Origin: Baylisascaris procyonis
Lineage: Eukaryota > Nematoda > Chromadorea > Rhabditida > Ascarididae
Assembly (NCBI GenBank): GCA_037389465.1
Contig: JAZARR010000059.1
Span: 4,673,001 to 4,737,000 of the forward strand
DNA length: 64,000 bases
Direction of reading: 5' to 3'
Shown: piece after piece, positions 48,601 to 63,200 of the stretch
Numbering within the stretch: the first letter of the stretch is position 1
How the letters are laid out: the number at the start of each line of letters is the position of its first letter
Notes under the pieces: model-generated
Seen by the model: only the letters and a program-made list of their open reading frames with translations
The model's database searches: none
Told to the model about the DNA's origin: nothing
Program-made: the position numbers and the translations under genes

Positions 48601-49839
48601 CAGACTGGACAGTCATGATCGTTTCGGAGGAAACGATGGAAGAAATATCGATTTATAATTTAGACAAGGATTAGATCTACTTTTATAGTAAACTTCAGCA
48701 AAAAAATTCAGAAAATTTACACCATATAGTGACTGCTTAAAAAGAAGGAAAAGCTAGTATGAATCGAGGCGGAATGCAAAAGAAGGGAAAAAAATGTTTG
48801 AGTTTAATTGTATTCGCGAAGAACGTTTCCAGAAAGCAATGAACATGAAAACGATTACACTGTGTGCATGTGTGAAAAGAAAGAAAATGTACCTTCGCAA
48901 TAGAGGTATATCATATAATGTAAAAAATATCAGTTATAAATTATAGCTGCCGAAACTTCCTCGATAGAAATGTGATAGGCTGCTCCAATTAAATACACAA
49001 TTCCAATCAAAGAAACGATTCATACGTTGAGTGTACTGAACGCTAAACTCATATAAGCAGCAAATCTGCATATTCACATAAGGCGATTAAAGAGTTCAGA
49101 AAAGCATGAGCCGTGTAAGGTTAGTTAGCCAAATCAATGCAACGGCTTGTTGAAAAATTATGAAATATGAGCCAGTACTGATGCTATCATCCAGCTACTA
49201 ATATAGTTTCAGCACTTCAAAAAAAAAAACAAACTGCATAAACGACCAGCAGAGATTGCGCTTCAAAAAGCGAAGAAGCTGAGTGATGCGCTCAACGATA
49301 GCCGCATTTATATGCGTTCGCTAACAGAGAAGGGCAGAAATGAAAAGTGGGCAAAAAATTAGCGATGCTGAGTGCATCCGGTCCTTGGAGCATATTCACC
49401 TCTCTGCTATGCAAAGAGCAATTCCCATCGGAGCAGCCAGTGCACAGGTGAGTCTCGTTCGTGTTACCTACACCTATCAATGAGCAACTTGAGCACAAGG
49501 TTATTTCTTTTTGTTCAGCATATTGGTGACGAAACACTTCCGCGGTAAATCTTTTCAATAGCCCACTCAACGGCACTAACACAATCAAATTAACGCAACA
49601 GAATAGCGTTTACACAGACAATATAGGGACCGAATTTGTTTCAAAGTTGTTCACATCAATTATTTTTCACGCCCCCGTATCTAAGTTTTAGCAGTCGAAT
49701 ATAAACAAAAGAGTGAAAAAATCTTCAGCCTAAAAAAGGGGTAAATCTCAATGCTTTGGTGTAGTCGCGGCTTGAAAGATGAGAGAGTGTGTGGAATCAT
49801 TAGATGGGCATCGCCTGACTGGAGATCGCAACTTAAAAC

Positions 49840-49931
49840 CGCCCTTCGCCTTTCTTGCCGCCCACGATCACGAAATCGACTCTTTCTACGTTCCCGTCCT
49901 CCGACTTGATCGCTAAACTGCTGTGGAAAAG
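49840..49931 (-). CDS. Possible isolated Arg-rich exon
   Basis: A strong acceptor (TTTTTTCCAG) precedes an open stretch reading FPQQFSDQVGGRERRKSRFR and then DRGRQERRRA, followed by a GTTTTA donor. The composition is Arg/Ser-like and more GC-rich than its surroundings. No partner exon was found, so it may be an orphan exon of an unrecovered minus-strand gene or chance. Confidence 0.25.
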
Positions 49932-52900
49932 CTGGAAAAAACAGCTCCCGTAGATCAGTCAATGTCAAACAACTGCTGTGGAAATGCTGTACACGTTGAA
50001 TTCGCTAACGATATAAAGAATGTTAAGTTGCTAGCTAGCAACCTGACACATCCATACGCTCATTTGCCACTGTAGTAGCACTTTGGCAAATTGATTAGCA
50101 AAGCGCCGTTCCATATATCAACAGAGTTCAGTGGATCTGATTCAGGGCAAAATCAGCTTTCTGCGATACAATTTAGCCTTGGAAGAGTTGGCGTGGATAG
50201 CGCGATGAAAAGCAGCCGACAAATGTTCGTAGGTGCTATTTGATTAGCATGAGCAGTCGGTGTCATTAGTTGAAAACATTGCACTCGCAATACAGAGTAA
50301 ATATTCGAAGAAGTAGACGACTGCCCTACACTTACTGTCTAATTCTGATTGAATCATGAATGTTTATATGCTGCACGTTATACTTGCGCAAAAAAAGTTT
50401 ATAATTTCAAATCAGAGAGGAAGGATTGATAGCGAGAAATTTTTGTATGACGGTCGAGTGCAACACTTAGTGAATGAACAACAAATCAAAGGTCACTGTT
50501 TAAAACTAAAAGGGGGTTGAAATTAAAAGAGACAGCAACGCCGACTAGGAGATTGATGAAAACTGATAAGAACAAGGGATCTCGCCAAATTCATCCTCAT
50601 GATCCACGCTTCTCGACCATAACATATGCACGCTACGGTGCGCCTTACTTTTTTCTCGCTCTTTGTCGAATGAGAACGAACTGTTTTTCTCCATCGATTT
50701 TAGGGACTTCTGAAATAAATACGGTCCTTAAGTTTCTCATCCACGAAATAGGGATCTCTTTGCTCATAGACGATTCTTTCGGCCGCAAAGTTTTGGAAAA
50801 GAACGGTGAGAGCGGAAGAGAGTTCTATGACTGCAAATATAACTCCTATTAAAGAAAAATGCAAATAAGAGGCAATGCGAAATATGAATTTCAAGTTCTG
50901 TTTCAGTAATAAAGGAAAAACTGAAAAGGTCCTTATGTGCTGAATAAAATATGACCATTAATATGAGCTTAACTGCGCAGTTCTTATGCAACATTTCCTC
51001 GAAATAAGAATACCAATCAGGTTATGATCAACATCGGCTATTTTATTACAATGAAAACATGTGTTTCACTTCCTCATAAGCAAATCAACAATGGGAAATA
51101 GGTTAGTTGAATATCGATAAAGGCAGATCCGTCAGTTAGAAACATCGGAACGCTGTGCTAGCAAGGAAACATTTCTTTCTCGAGGAGAAACAAAGAAAGA
51201 AACATATCACGCATTCGTCTCGTGTAACATTTCGATGACGAATACTCAACAATACCCACGTGTTATGTATAATCACTGAGAATTCTTAGAACCAGCAAAG
51301 TGCATACAATATGCACCGGCGATCTACGAACACCTTTAGATATCTGATCACCAAATCTATTTGATTTCTTACAGGTACCGTATGTATTACTTTCCACCTT
51401 TTTCTCTCCTCACATTGCATTACCGAAGTAAGAAGGGAAGAGATGTCATCGCTTTTTTGCAGAAGAAGCAAGGTTTGTCGACAAATTCTTTTGTCATCTT
51501 ATTTGCCAAAATCTAAAAAAAATGGAATCATTTTTCAGCAACTATCAAAATTAGATTTTCGGACGTTCAAATAATACAAAAACTTCTCGCACTTAAAAGC
51601 ACCTGAAAGGAGTGCACAGAGTTAGCATCACCTGAGAATGGCGCATATTTTCACATCTTTAACGTATCTTAATTCCGAAAAAAAAGACTAAGTTTCAAAA
51701 GAAATTTTCTTTGCAAATAATAGACGAAACGATCAGAACGAACCTCCTTAAATATATTCGATTTTCAAGTATGAGAAATCCTTATAACAAAGAAATACCG
51801 AAAATAGGCGCTTAGCATGCATAGTTCTTTAATCGAACTTAGATTTATAACGAAAAGAAGAACAGTTACGAAATGAGGAAAGTGGTGAGAAAATTTTATT
51901 GGAATGTTTGCAAATAGCACTTATCGAAAACAGGTGAGCTATACAATAAGGCGTGTGCTCGTTGCGCTTTCTGACACAACGTTAGCAAATTCCACATCAC
52001 AAATAACGTCACACAAGAACAACACTCTCGCTTCACTTTCACCGATGTTACTGTCGAGTGATTCAACAACAACCTGCAGTCTTGTCCTGCCCTTTGTAAC
52101 TTCTATGTGTTCTGCAATGCATGGATGAAGTTTGCTTAGTTCGAAAAGATTGAGCAGAGAATTGAATTGTCAACCAAGAAAAGATATCTTCTTCCAATAA
52201 GGCAAATTCTTCAGCATATTTACACGAGGTCAAAATCGCTTTCGTTCTAGGTGGAGACTTGCTTGAAATATCCGTTTTAAAAAATCGATGATGATAATCG
52301 CACCTTCTTACCTCATTACATTCTTAATACACGACGTAGTAGAGCGCGATAGCGAAAACGAGTGTAAATGTGGAGTGGGGGAGCGAATTCTAAGTGTGCA
52401 ACGTCCTTTTCTAAAGTTTTCGAGAAAACCGGAAAGAACTGACAATTGGACACCCTGCCTCAATTTCAGGATGGTTGCTGTTTTTTTGTTTTTCTTTTTG
52501 GTTATTCACGGAGCTCCATACTAAAAAGTTATAGGCGTTTTATGTTGTAATAAGACGAAATCATTTTTGGAGGATTTGAAATCGAAATGTGAGACTCCTA
52601 GGAGATTGCCAACGTTGCTTTGCCTGCTAGAAATTTCTATTCGAAGTTGTATTTTAAAATTGTGAGCTACAAATCTTACGGACCTTTTTTCATTACCGCC
52701 GAAAACTGAGCATATAATACACGCATATTAGGACTTTAATTAAGTAAGCATCAATTTGTTTCCCTCATTTTGAAAGGCGTTCCGCGGCAAAAGGTTCCCT
52801 TGATTAGCGCAAGATGTGCAAGTTATAGGTGTTAAAAGATTTCAATGTGTCAATAAAGTAAGGTCCTTCTTTCTTTCGACATTCCTTTCAGTCGAATACG

Positions 52901-55900
52901 AACAGCGTTCATGATGGACGAACATAGAGCAGAGTTCGCTAAACATGAGAAAGAAAGTGACCAGGGCACTTCATCTTCTCAAGTTGCTATATGATCGAAT
53001 GGGGGAAGTGCAACCGACTATATTGATAGCATAGAATGAAGGAGAATAAAGCTCCTATACGATTTCTTGAAACCAACAAACGCGCTTTCTTAGCAAGCAG
53101 ATCGAAGGAAACGGAGAAACGAAAATAGCATATGAGTTGAAGGCACAATGCCAAAGAAAAAACATGAGCACGAGATGGCAGCTGCTAAGCGATACAATGC
53201 ACTGTTATGCGCTGATGAATCAATTGCACATATGCACTCCTTGGCTATGATGAGGAAGCATACAAAATTAGATGCACGAAAGGCTAAATGAAATGCGGCT
53301 CATGAAACTAACATCAATAAGCAAGGCACCGATCAGTGTCAGCCTTGTCTTTTTTAAAGTGTATCGCAGATATCATCACTTGGCAACCTTAGAGTGGGGT
53401 TATCCAGCCCACATGGTTTTCATTTCTTCAGGAAATTGTCATCTCCTATACAACGATGGGAATACAATTGTTGATGTAAAAACTGTAAATGACTTGCTAA
53501 TACAGGAGCAAAAGTTGTAAAGGCCACTAGCACTGATAAAATAATTGTTGAAAGTACTATAGTACGTCGCATCACCTAAAACAGGATATTACTTTTAATA
53601 CAACAAAAAACGTGCCCTAAGCCTGACTCATAAACCAAAGGCAACGTGTTCATAGCAATGTAACAAGAAACAGGTGAGTTCATAATAGCACTCGGATATT
53701 GGCCTCCTTCTGGGGGTTTAGCTGCAATTGCCTATAACGTATGAAGCACAATGTGAAAGCATTTGTCATGCATATAGCTAATTGTAAGGGCCAAATTCAG
53801 ATGCTTGGCGTCAACCTTGTTTGAGTTCAGTGCTTCCAATGACTGCTGTTTTTGAGTGCTATTCGAACTTCCGCCCATGTGAAATATTTGTTGTGTACTT
53901 CTACTGTTTAACGCGACTGCTGGTGTCTGTCTGTCGTTTGCAGCTCATCTAATAAAAAGATTTGAAAAGTTTACCCATATTCTCACTGATTCGATCCACC
54001 ATATCCTTTGTTCATAGTACAGCACTCGTAACATTCAAAAACGCTCGTAACACTCAAACATTCAAGAAGAGCTAATGCAGTTTACTTGAAAAAATCTGCT
54101 AAGCATTAGGAGCGAAAACGGGTTGAGAGGTTGGCCTCACATCGAAAAACAGTGAATGTTCACTTTTCTGCTGCTAGTTAGCTCTCTGATAGCAAATTTG
54201 TTGCTAATATTGTAAAATCGGTGCGCCAATACGTCGAACAATATACTCACTGTACATCAATTCAAAGCGCACGGGGAGTGATATTAGAGAGTGGGGCTCA
54301 TACTCCAGCGGCGCTTAAAGTTTTCGTAGCTTTCTAAAAAAGATGCGAAATCAAGCATGAAGATGGGGGAAAGGGTGCTAATAAAGAGAAAGACAGGAAC
54401 ACGGTCCACCTAGCTTGGATTCATTCACAGCGTCAACAGAAATCTTTTTGATCATACGAACCGCATAAAATCTTACCGAAATTCAATCTTAGCGCTGGCG
54501 ATCTGTTACTGAATGCATAGAGAAGTTGACGCGTTTTTTTGTGTCGTTTCGCAACGTTTTCAAATTATTTAGGTTTTTTTTGCAAAACTAAAGTTCCACA
54601 CCTGCCTCACAATCCACAACATTCATTTATAGGCTTAAAATTTTTTCGCACATTTTCTCGCCGAATCATACTTTTCATCACGAAATTACCTTCATTTATT
54701 ATAGAATGTAAACGATTCCGAAGTTTTGTTTTATTCACTTCTCACAGGTCTTCCAGTCAAACCCAAAGAAATATAAGCAACAATATCATGGGTTGTTGAA
54801 CAAGAGTCTCGCCTCCATCGCCGCCCTTATTCGTTTCCTTCCGTCTCCGAAGCCGCACTTACCGCTGATGTTTACCTCTCACCATTCGAAACAAATGCAA
54901 TCATTTGTTGTTTCATGACCTATTCTTCAAATTTCCAAAATTATAAATTCCACTTCATCAGTCTAAAATTGTTGCAAAATCTTGAGGTTATTATTTGCAT
55001 AGATGACAGCCATTTCGATTAACGTTTATCGATTACTATGATGCACAAAACAACACCAAATTATTCATACGAGTATCATTACTGCAGCTGGAAAAGCCGA
55101 GTTGTATGCCATCGCATCTCACTGTAGTACGATATTAGAGAGGATTCTTAAAATGCAGCGAGATACAAAGAGTATATGCAATGATCAAAACGAATCTCAA
55201 AATTAGATCAGTGCCCTTAGTTTACTGTCCGTTACTTTCTGCTTTAAAAACTGTCAAGTAAGAAGCAAGGATAAAAGACCACTTCGGCTGGTGGCATCTC
55301 TGAGAATTATGCAACTGTAAATCTAAGAGGTTCCGATTCGATTTACTGTAGAGCTCAAGGGAGACAAAAATACAGCCGACAATGAAAACGGCCATAGATC
55401 GCAGACCAGAGAACGACAACACAAACTGTATTTTTTCGATGTGGTTTGCTATTTAAGCTTGCCCCATTTCCATAAGCTATTGATGTTTACCGAGAGTCGA
55501 CATTGTGATGTTTTTACGATAGCTGCATCAAAAACATTTTCCGTTTTCATATTTCACGAGGTGTTCCCAGAGAATTTAAGCACAGTTCCGCGGAAACGTA
55601 ACACTTTGAGGGTGCAGAAAGATGAAACCTCCCCATGAACAGATTTGTTAGTCAAAACAATCTTCAATTTTTCGTTGCACTATTAGACACTGAAAGATGA
55701 AACAACAATAAGAAAAAAGTGAAAAAGGATGATCGATCAGTTTAAACGAGAAATGAGGATTTCGATACTCCTAAATTCGCAACTGACCGTGTCACCTTCT
55801 GAAAACATCCACAAAAAAAGAGGAAAATTCCATGGAAAAATATAAGCAAATCAGCTAGTGCAGATTACCTATGTACAATGATTGAACACCAACGACATGT

Positions 55901-55929
55901 AAATGGAATATCGTGAAAATCAGTGCCGT

Positions 55930-56482
55930 TTAGTCAGCGTTCTTCAGACCTTCTTTATAAGCGACGAGGTCCCTTTCGTATCGCTTCTTATCCTCTTCTG
56001 CCTTCTTCTCCCATTTCTATAAGAATTCGGCAATTGAATTTAAAAAAAGTCTACAAAGATTCGAAAAAACTTATTAAATGCGAAACGAAGTTTTAAAGCT
56101 ATACTGATGGCCGATCTTCTATGCACATTTGAAGAGCTTTTTCAGCGATCATTATTCACAGCAATAAAACGTTTAAAATGAATGAAAAATTCTCAAGCAA
56201 ATAAAAGCATAGTTTAAAATCTTGCTATTAAACCAACTGTATGATGCCCAACTTCAGCTATTTCTAGTGATCAATAAGGAACGATATGGAAATTTAGACG
56301 CCTACCGATTTGTCGGATAGCTTCGCCCATTCGGCGCCAGCGGCTTTTGCGACATCGGCTACACCCATTCCTGGCTTCTTGAGACGATCGCGATTTTCTT
56401 GCATCCAAAAGAAGAACGCTGACATGGCACGTTTCGGTGCATTAGGGTCCTTCGCTTTCTTGCTGATGCCTTTTTTAGCACC
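55930..56482 (-). CDS. Single HMG-box protein, NHP6/HMG-1.1 type, first exon not found
   Basis: Small chromatin protein that should bind and bend DNA without strong sequence preference. Two exons join in phase 0: 56306-56482 and 55930-56016, giving 87 residues. A basic lead (GAKKGISKKAKDPNAPKRAM) is followed by the box: SAFFFWMQENRDRLKK, GMGVADVAKAAGAEWAKL, DKSKWEKKAEEDKKRYERDL, ending YKEGLKNAD and TAA. The hydrophobic wedge and the core Trp, Phe and Lys positions of the HMG fold are present. The whole is the size of yeast NHP6 and nematode HMG-1.1, so little N-terminus is missing. It is not a fragment of SSRP1 unless far upstream exons exist. The acceptor TATTCAG before 56482 implies a short upstream exon ending in phase 0. 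Reading through the acceptor would give MMSIQ as an alternative start. Confidence 0.85.
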
Positions 56483-56967
56483 CTGAATACTCATCATTAA
56501 AGAAAATAAAACCATTCAACAAAACGCTAAGAAATTATAATACACGTGCATAGCGTAGAATCAAGTGTGTTTTTCATGCGATTTCGCATTGAACTTTTCA
56601 TTTTATTGTAGCCTCATAAGGACTAATGTTGCCGTCTTAGTGAGGGTGAAAACAGTTGCACTGCGAATGTTTTCCTACGACTGAGAAAAGTGGAAGGGGA
56701 TTGAGAAGGATGGAACTATAGCAATATAGTGGAGTGTCGTCTGTATTAGCGTCGTAAGATCTCTTTTCATTGTTTAGTCGCCGTGAACATATGCGAAAGA
56801 TGCAAATGTAGCGGCATTTACGTTCAATAACCACTTTGTCGTTCTACGCTGTATTCATTTCCGGGCATAGAAATTAGCATTTCACAAAGCTGATGACATC
56901 ATCAATAAAGCAGATGGCTGCGAAACTTTATCACACTTTCTACTAATTTCCCTTCCTCGCTCTGCTC

Positions 56968-56992
56968 AAAAAAAAAAAAAAAAAAAAAAAAA
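56968..56992. repeat. Poly-A tract, 25 A
   Basis: An uninterrupted run of 25 A on the plus strand, about 490 bases upstream of the HMG-box exons. No retrotransposed gene copy is visible on either side, so a simple mononucleotide repeat is the likelier reading. Confidence 0.85.
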
Positions 56993-57335
56993 CTAATTCC
57001 GTGGCACTACTATGCGACTATTTTCAAAAGAGTTGACTTACTTCAACTCAGTCATACTAACTCACTAAATGATGCCACTCAAATGATCATAGTTAGGCGG
57101 CGAAACACGTCGTTACTTGAGCGGATTGATAATCCCAACGGATTGGATGCAGCTACATGAATTTGTTTTCTCGACACCACTTTTTTGAGTTCATAGCTAT
57201 CGAAATGAACCATCTTTAAAGCTGAATGCATATAACCCCCCTATTTCAAGATGTGTAAGTTATACTTTCTCATAAAACTGCTTTTGAGCGCTTTAATGCA
57301 AATTGCCTTTTAAAAGAATGATGTGTCAACATGGC

Positions 57336-57349
57336 GTCTGTATACAGAC
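57336..57349. repeat. Perfect 14-bp palindrome within a possible dispersed repeat
   Basis: GTCTGTATACAGAC is its own reverse complement. About 25 bases on, the sequence has another TGTCTGTC motif, and a CAGATAGACAGACGGAC run occurs at 44829-44845. This hints at a family of dispersed repeats carrying GTCTGTC motifs. Confidence 0.5.
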
Positions 57350-58513
57350 ATGCGTATCGGGATGTCTGTCTTTCCGGCAGTTACCACTCGTGAGCAACTG
57401 AAGCTGGACCCATGAAAATTTGTGGATTTTATGTACACCATGGGATGGCCTTCTTTCCTATATTTGACGCTAACGCCTTAAGTTCGAAGAGTTGGAGGCA
57501 ACTAAAGGAATTCAAATGTGAGCAATAAAATTGAGCACATTTTATGCCAGACAGATTTTCATTTTATGTTTGAAGTCACAAGAATTTTAGCAGAAGATTT
57601 ATACGAGTGACAAAACAACATAATTACGCTGCACGTTTTATTCTTTGTTGGGAACTTTTGCGAGTAGTCGGCCATAAACGATATGCAAAAACGCATATTG
57701 TGTCAGCCTTTTTGGCGATCTTCGACATTTGTTTCGCAATAAAGATTTCATCACATAGTATAGTTCTTTTCTATCATAGAACCTTGTTTATCCATGTTGC
57801 TTTCATGTTTGCTTTCCAAGACTCGTCTACGAATGCTGCTTTATTGCTCTTTCTGTTTTCGTATGTGTCAGCTCTTCGTGTGGTTCAAATCGTGTTTCGT
57901 TTCATCGTTTTCTCCTTCGGTTAAAGTCCCTCGTTTCATCAGATGAAATAGCGTCACATAAGCTGAAGTCATCGCGCACTGGCACCTTTGCCTCCTGGAG
58001 GTGGACGGGGGAGGGGACAGGGGAGGCGAATGTCTACAGCCCACTTTCGTTGGGGACAACAAAACTATAATCACCATTTATGCCATCTTTCGGGAAGCTG
58101 CACGTGGTTTACGTGTATTGCTTTGAGAAGCAAAGGTTGCGAGTGTGGAAGCTAGACTTGTAACACTATGGAAGTTAGAATCCTCGAAGTGCAAGTCAAC
58201 GTTGTGGGTGGTCGTTTTGGAGGAGTTAAGTGAAATAGGAGCGAGAGAGTGGCAGGCTGCAGCAACGCATCGAAATAAACGCCCTAACGCAGTCGCTCAT
58301 CTGTTCGCTATCCCCAGTCGCTACCCGACACTCGTTTCGATGCGATCGCTGCTTGACGACAAGAGGAATAGAGTGGAACGCAACGCACACAACGATCGCA
58401 GACGCGATGCGGGCCTAGTGGTCGCTGTGTTGCGCATACATGGCACCCAACGCATAGCATCAACACACTCGCCAGCATCGCAACTCCGCGACGCTTAGTG
58501 ATGCGCCCTTGTC

Positions 58514-58535
58514 GCACACACACACACACACACAC
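58514..58535. repeat. CA dinucleotide microsatellite, 11 units
   Basis: An uninterrupted run of CA from 58514 to 58535, in a locally GC-richer patch. Confidence 0.9.
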
Positions 58536-58692
58536 CGCTGTATCAGCCTATTACTTTCAAGCTTGGCACATTGATGCATACACCACCGAGAGAATGAAAC
58601 AATCCTTATTGCTACATCTATAAACCGATCCCTTAATTTTGATATATTTTTACTTCTTTTATAGAATATTCTTCAGCATATAAACTTGTAGT

Positions 58693-58758
58693 GTGAGCTG
58701 CAAAGTGCACACAACTATGCATAAACAAAAGTAGACATTTGTGAGCTGCAAAGTGCAC
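58693..58758. repeat. 18-bp direct repeat, two copies 48 bases apart
   Basis: GTGAGCTGCAAAGTGCAC occurs exactly at 58693-58710 and 58741-58758. Both copies are followed at slightly different distances by CACAACT. It may be a small tandem duplication. Confidence 0.8.
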
Positions 58759-59519
58759 TATTCACACAACTGATATAGTTATAACCACGGAGTAAAACGA
58801 CCACAGAGCACTCATGAACACATTCTTCAATGTGCACTAATAATTTGAGGAATTTAAAGATGCAAAAAAGAATTAAAAGTTTCGTCTGTATGTTTAATAA
58901 TCCATTGCTTTATTGACATCAGCAATAAAAAAAAATCACAGCTGTGGGTCAAACACTAACTAACAAAGCTACAAAGTGAAATGGTGAATTTAAAGAGGAA
59001 AACGAGATTGTCGTCATCATCGACAATTGCAAATAGGAATTGAAAGAAAGCGATTTAATGGATTCTACAGCATTTACATCTGAAAAGAATTGAATCACTT
59101 CAACGAATTTAATTCGTTATCACAGGTAATTGATGCGTTAACAGCAACTGAAGAGAGTTCTGCAATTGCGTGCAAGAGACATTTGCTTTAGTCTTAGTGT
59201 GCAAGCATTAAAAAAGTGAAAAGATGAAGTGAAGGCAGATGCTAAATGACATAGAATTTCACCTTAGTTCCACCATCAACGCATAATTCCATCACCTCTG
59301 TACAACCTTCAGTGGTCATTTATGGTCACTAAACACTTCCAGTACATTTTTTTCACTCATTTGCGCTGATGGTACGAACATCAAAACTCCCGTACTGTTT
59401 TTGACTATGTTTTTCCGCGATAAACTTTTGTTTTTTTAAATATATTACGTGTATGAAGCTTCTTGTACTAACACTCTTCTTGTCTGAAAGCCTCCAGCAT
59501 GCTTAAATAGTTTGCTTTA

Positions 59520-59662
<143 letters not shown>

Positions 59663-62600
59663 AAATGTTTTAGAAAGTTTTAGCAATCGTAGGTTTCACA
59701 GCCTGAGATGAGGAAATTCTTTTTCAAAGACTACCAGTGGTGTTTAAATGTTGGATGACTACAGCGAACAATTTCACACAGGAGAAAAAAAAAGAAGAAA
59801 AAGTGTTATTTGCCATCGCCTTTTTTCTAAGAAATGCTCCGAGCAGTGATAATTTGGAACGCTAATAGGTATAAAGAAAGCTTTGAAAAAGATGATGACG
59901 AGCGTCTGATATAATAACAAGGAGATTGGTAATCGTTCAGAGCTTCCTATTTCGGCTTTATTTTTCAAAATCGCATTTCACATATTTATTCTTGTATAAA
60001 AGAACAGCGAAATTTGCATGCGAGTGCTGTCGTTCAGAGATGAGTCGACAGTGAGCCCAATGGGAAATCGGTAAACACTCTGCTTAAGACTTCTAAGGGC
60101 TTTCCTATGTAAGCGGCGCAAAGTGTAACAGTACAAGAAGTTGCAAATATTGTGTTTATGAATGTTCATCGAATGTAATGAACTTTGTGATCAGTTTTAT
60201 AACAGAAGTTATACAGCTATATGCAACATTGAAATGTTTCATTGTGAACACTTTTATGGAGTCCCACAATGGACTTTCAAATCAAATGCTATTGTTTTCG
60301 AGAAAATAAAGAAAATTGATTAGCTAAATCGCGCAGGTGAAACGATTATAATTTTATGACTACAAAACGATGCCAATATGAAATTCTTCAATAGTAAACC
60401 ACATGGGAAAATATTATTTCTCGTAGTGGAAATCAAATAAAACTTAATACCTAAAAGACATTGAAAAATCAATAAAGGAAATTGAGATGAAAAATAAAAA
60501 TTGATGTAAATGAAGAGACCAACTTGCTTAGCCATTTGATGGTATTTCCGTTGAAATCGAACGAGTGGAACACAGCAAAAATTCACAACGAATATGCGAA
60601 CTTCGAATGTTCAATATATTTCGCTGAGCACAGCGAGTGTGGAGACCTCTGTGTGTTGATGCCAACTATTCCCTTCTATAAGAGAAATGCCGTGTCCTCT
60701 GCGTTCTATGACTTATGAGCCATTTCCAATCATTCTACACCCGTTTTTTTCACGTTTTTCTCAGTCCGTTTTCACTCTTTTGTGTTAATATGAGTGAGAT
60801 GCTTTCCCAACTTGCAAAACTTCATAAAAAATTCGCATATAAATGAATCGGGAGACTCTTTTTTGAACTGAAATTGGACCCGTGCTCTAGTCGTCTGACT
60901 CTGCCACCGTCGTCGTTTGTCCAACGAAAGCTGCCAGTGTTTCTCCCTCTCGCGCTCTCCTCGTCTGATACTCTCTCGCTTAACACGACCCTGACATCGT
61001 AGAGTTTGAAATTCGATAAGAAATTTCCCCATGAAATTGTGATTATATTGAGAAGTCAAATCATATAAGAACAATTGTTTCAAAGCATAAAGGCGAGTAG
61101 CATAGAAAAAATTCGTGCAAAATTTGAAGGATAACGGAATAGATTTGATCATTCCATAGCCTTGTTCAGATTCCTTCGATTACCTTTAATACACCTATGA
61201 AAACGGATATCAAATCTTCAGAGAATTTTAATGAACAACTGGTATGCACATGACTTATCTATTCACTGATGGCATTCACAGAGTGTTTCACCTAGAGTGA
61301 ACGAATCAAAGCTTCTAAATGTTTTATGTGCCCCCCACAGTAATGACACAGCGATTCTAGGCCTCATTCTCATTACTTGCACTCCTTCCAGAAAACAAAG
61401 TTGAGACGCGATCCTGCTGCAACTATTATTGCACCTTTAACTGACGCAAAAGATAACAGATATTGCAGCAAGCGGCCAAAGGGGACGTTTGCAATGAATG
61501 CGCAAATCGCTCTAGCCCTCCTTCAGTTGATCATTTAAATGTCACATTTTATTATCCTTCATCATCATCACTGATTATCCAACTTCAAATAGACTTTATG
61601 ATGAATTGCTATGCTGAAATTGTTGCATACACTTTACCTATATATATACTGGACAAAGACGCATCACCTTACTGGTGTACTTACTCCTATTGCCTGTAAA
61701 CGTGTATATATTAGAATTTCTTCACCTGCACTCTTCGAATTAAGGCAAAATTTGTGCTTTTAAAAAAAAAACGCGAAGGAGAAAAAGCATTCGCAGCAAA
61801 ATTTATGCTAGATTTCTAGCCAATATCTAATAAAAACTGTTGACGCATTGACTGGGAATGTTCGAGGCTGCAACGCATTGTGGTCGTATATTGTTTGGTG
61901 CACTAAGATATAGTGCCAACGGCTAGAAAGAACGGTGAATTGGGGAACATTTTCTCACTTAAAACACTAGATAAACGGATCGCTCATCTTCCTTTTGAAG
62001 TATCTTGGCGTCATCTGCAAGGAGGATGCTCACTATTAGCCAAACTGCAACAAGCGGAGAAATGAGCCAGAGAGTTTTGTACTGCAAGCCATTTCTCTAT
62101 ACTGTCAATGAGTACCAAAGCAAGTATGATAATGTGCCGAATTTTTAACTGATCCAATTGCAAATATTAATTTTTTTGAAACGAGAGATTCATACTCTCG
62201 CAATCCCCCATTCACCTACGAACTCGTGTCCACCTATGTATATGTGTACGTGCCTGTCTTCCCAGTTGTTTCAACCCGAGAGCCGCTGTGACAAGAGCTG
62301 CAGATAAACTGCATAGCATATGATGGACTTTTACACTGACTTCCTGGCTGATCCATTAAATCGAAAGTGTTATGACCATTTAAAGATACTAAAAATGTTT
62401 GCACGCATTTTGCGACCGGGTTGTATTTTCTTTCAAACTAATCGATTCACAAAGAAAAGAATATTTTATGAAGGATTTATACAAGCCATTGAATCGATTA
62501 AGATTGAAATGTTTTCGTTATTTGTTAACGTTTTGTGAAAGCGGTTGGTCCATTGAGCGTAACTGTATTTTTACACGTATTTATTGTTCCATATCATGTG

Positions 62601-63200
62601 GTGCTTGCTCTTTTGGCACACTTTTTCACATGCCTAAAGACCGAACTGGTGTAAACCACCGGTATCATAAATTACTGACAAACAATGTATTTTGGAAATA
62701 AAACATTCAAGCTGACATCTCGCACAAATCATCCATAAAAGCATTGCTTTTTATGAATCAGTTGGGCGCAAAATTCATACAAATTTTTGGATATCTATAA
62801 CACTCTTCGAAGGTGTTGGATCATCTTCGTAACTGGTATAAGTCGCGAGATGGCCTACGTTTTAACTGCCAATGTTCATAGACTAGGTCCAATGATCCTG
62901 AGTTGGAATTGTCGTGAGGTCATGCAAATACACTATTAGACAAGATGTCGAAGCAGCAGATAGGGTGTTGGGCATAATATGTTCTACAAATATAAATGAG
63001 AAGAAAGTGCAAATACAAATGTGGAAGCGCAGGAAAATATATGTGAAATTGTGGCTACAGTTTGGGGCAAATCAGCTGACGTAACGGACGCTTCCCAGAA
63101 TTTCTCGCTTGAGGCTAAAAAGAAAAAAAAAAACTTCAAAAACTTCTCCACTCATGGCAAATCGATCAAACGATTTAGAATATTGTGAAGCAGCATTCAA

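Larger units (their letters stand above)
39111..55929. other. 17-kb gene-poor region
   Basis: Only orphan ORFs are seen, of which 41806-42066 plus, 49292-49588 minus and 50517-50852 plus are the most protein-like. Local GC-rich patches occur near 43220-43570 (with a short CAGC-rich run at 43537-43570), 42105-42139 and 48576-48600. No transposase, reverse transcriptase, rRNA or tRNA was recognised. Parts may be introns or UTRs of genes not recovered. Confidence 0.4.

Noticed and set aside
58145..58498. 117-codon ORF in a GC-rich patch
   Set aside because: GC-rich patches lengthen chance ORFs; an opposite-strand ORF overlaps it and no domain or splice partner is seen.
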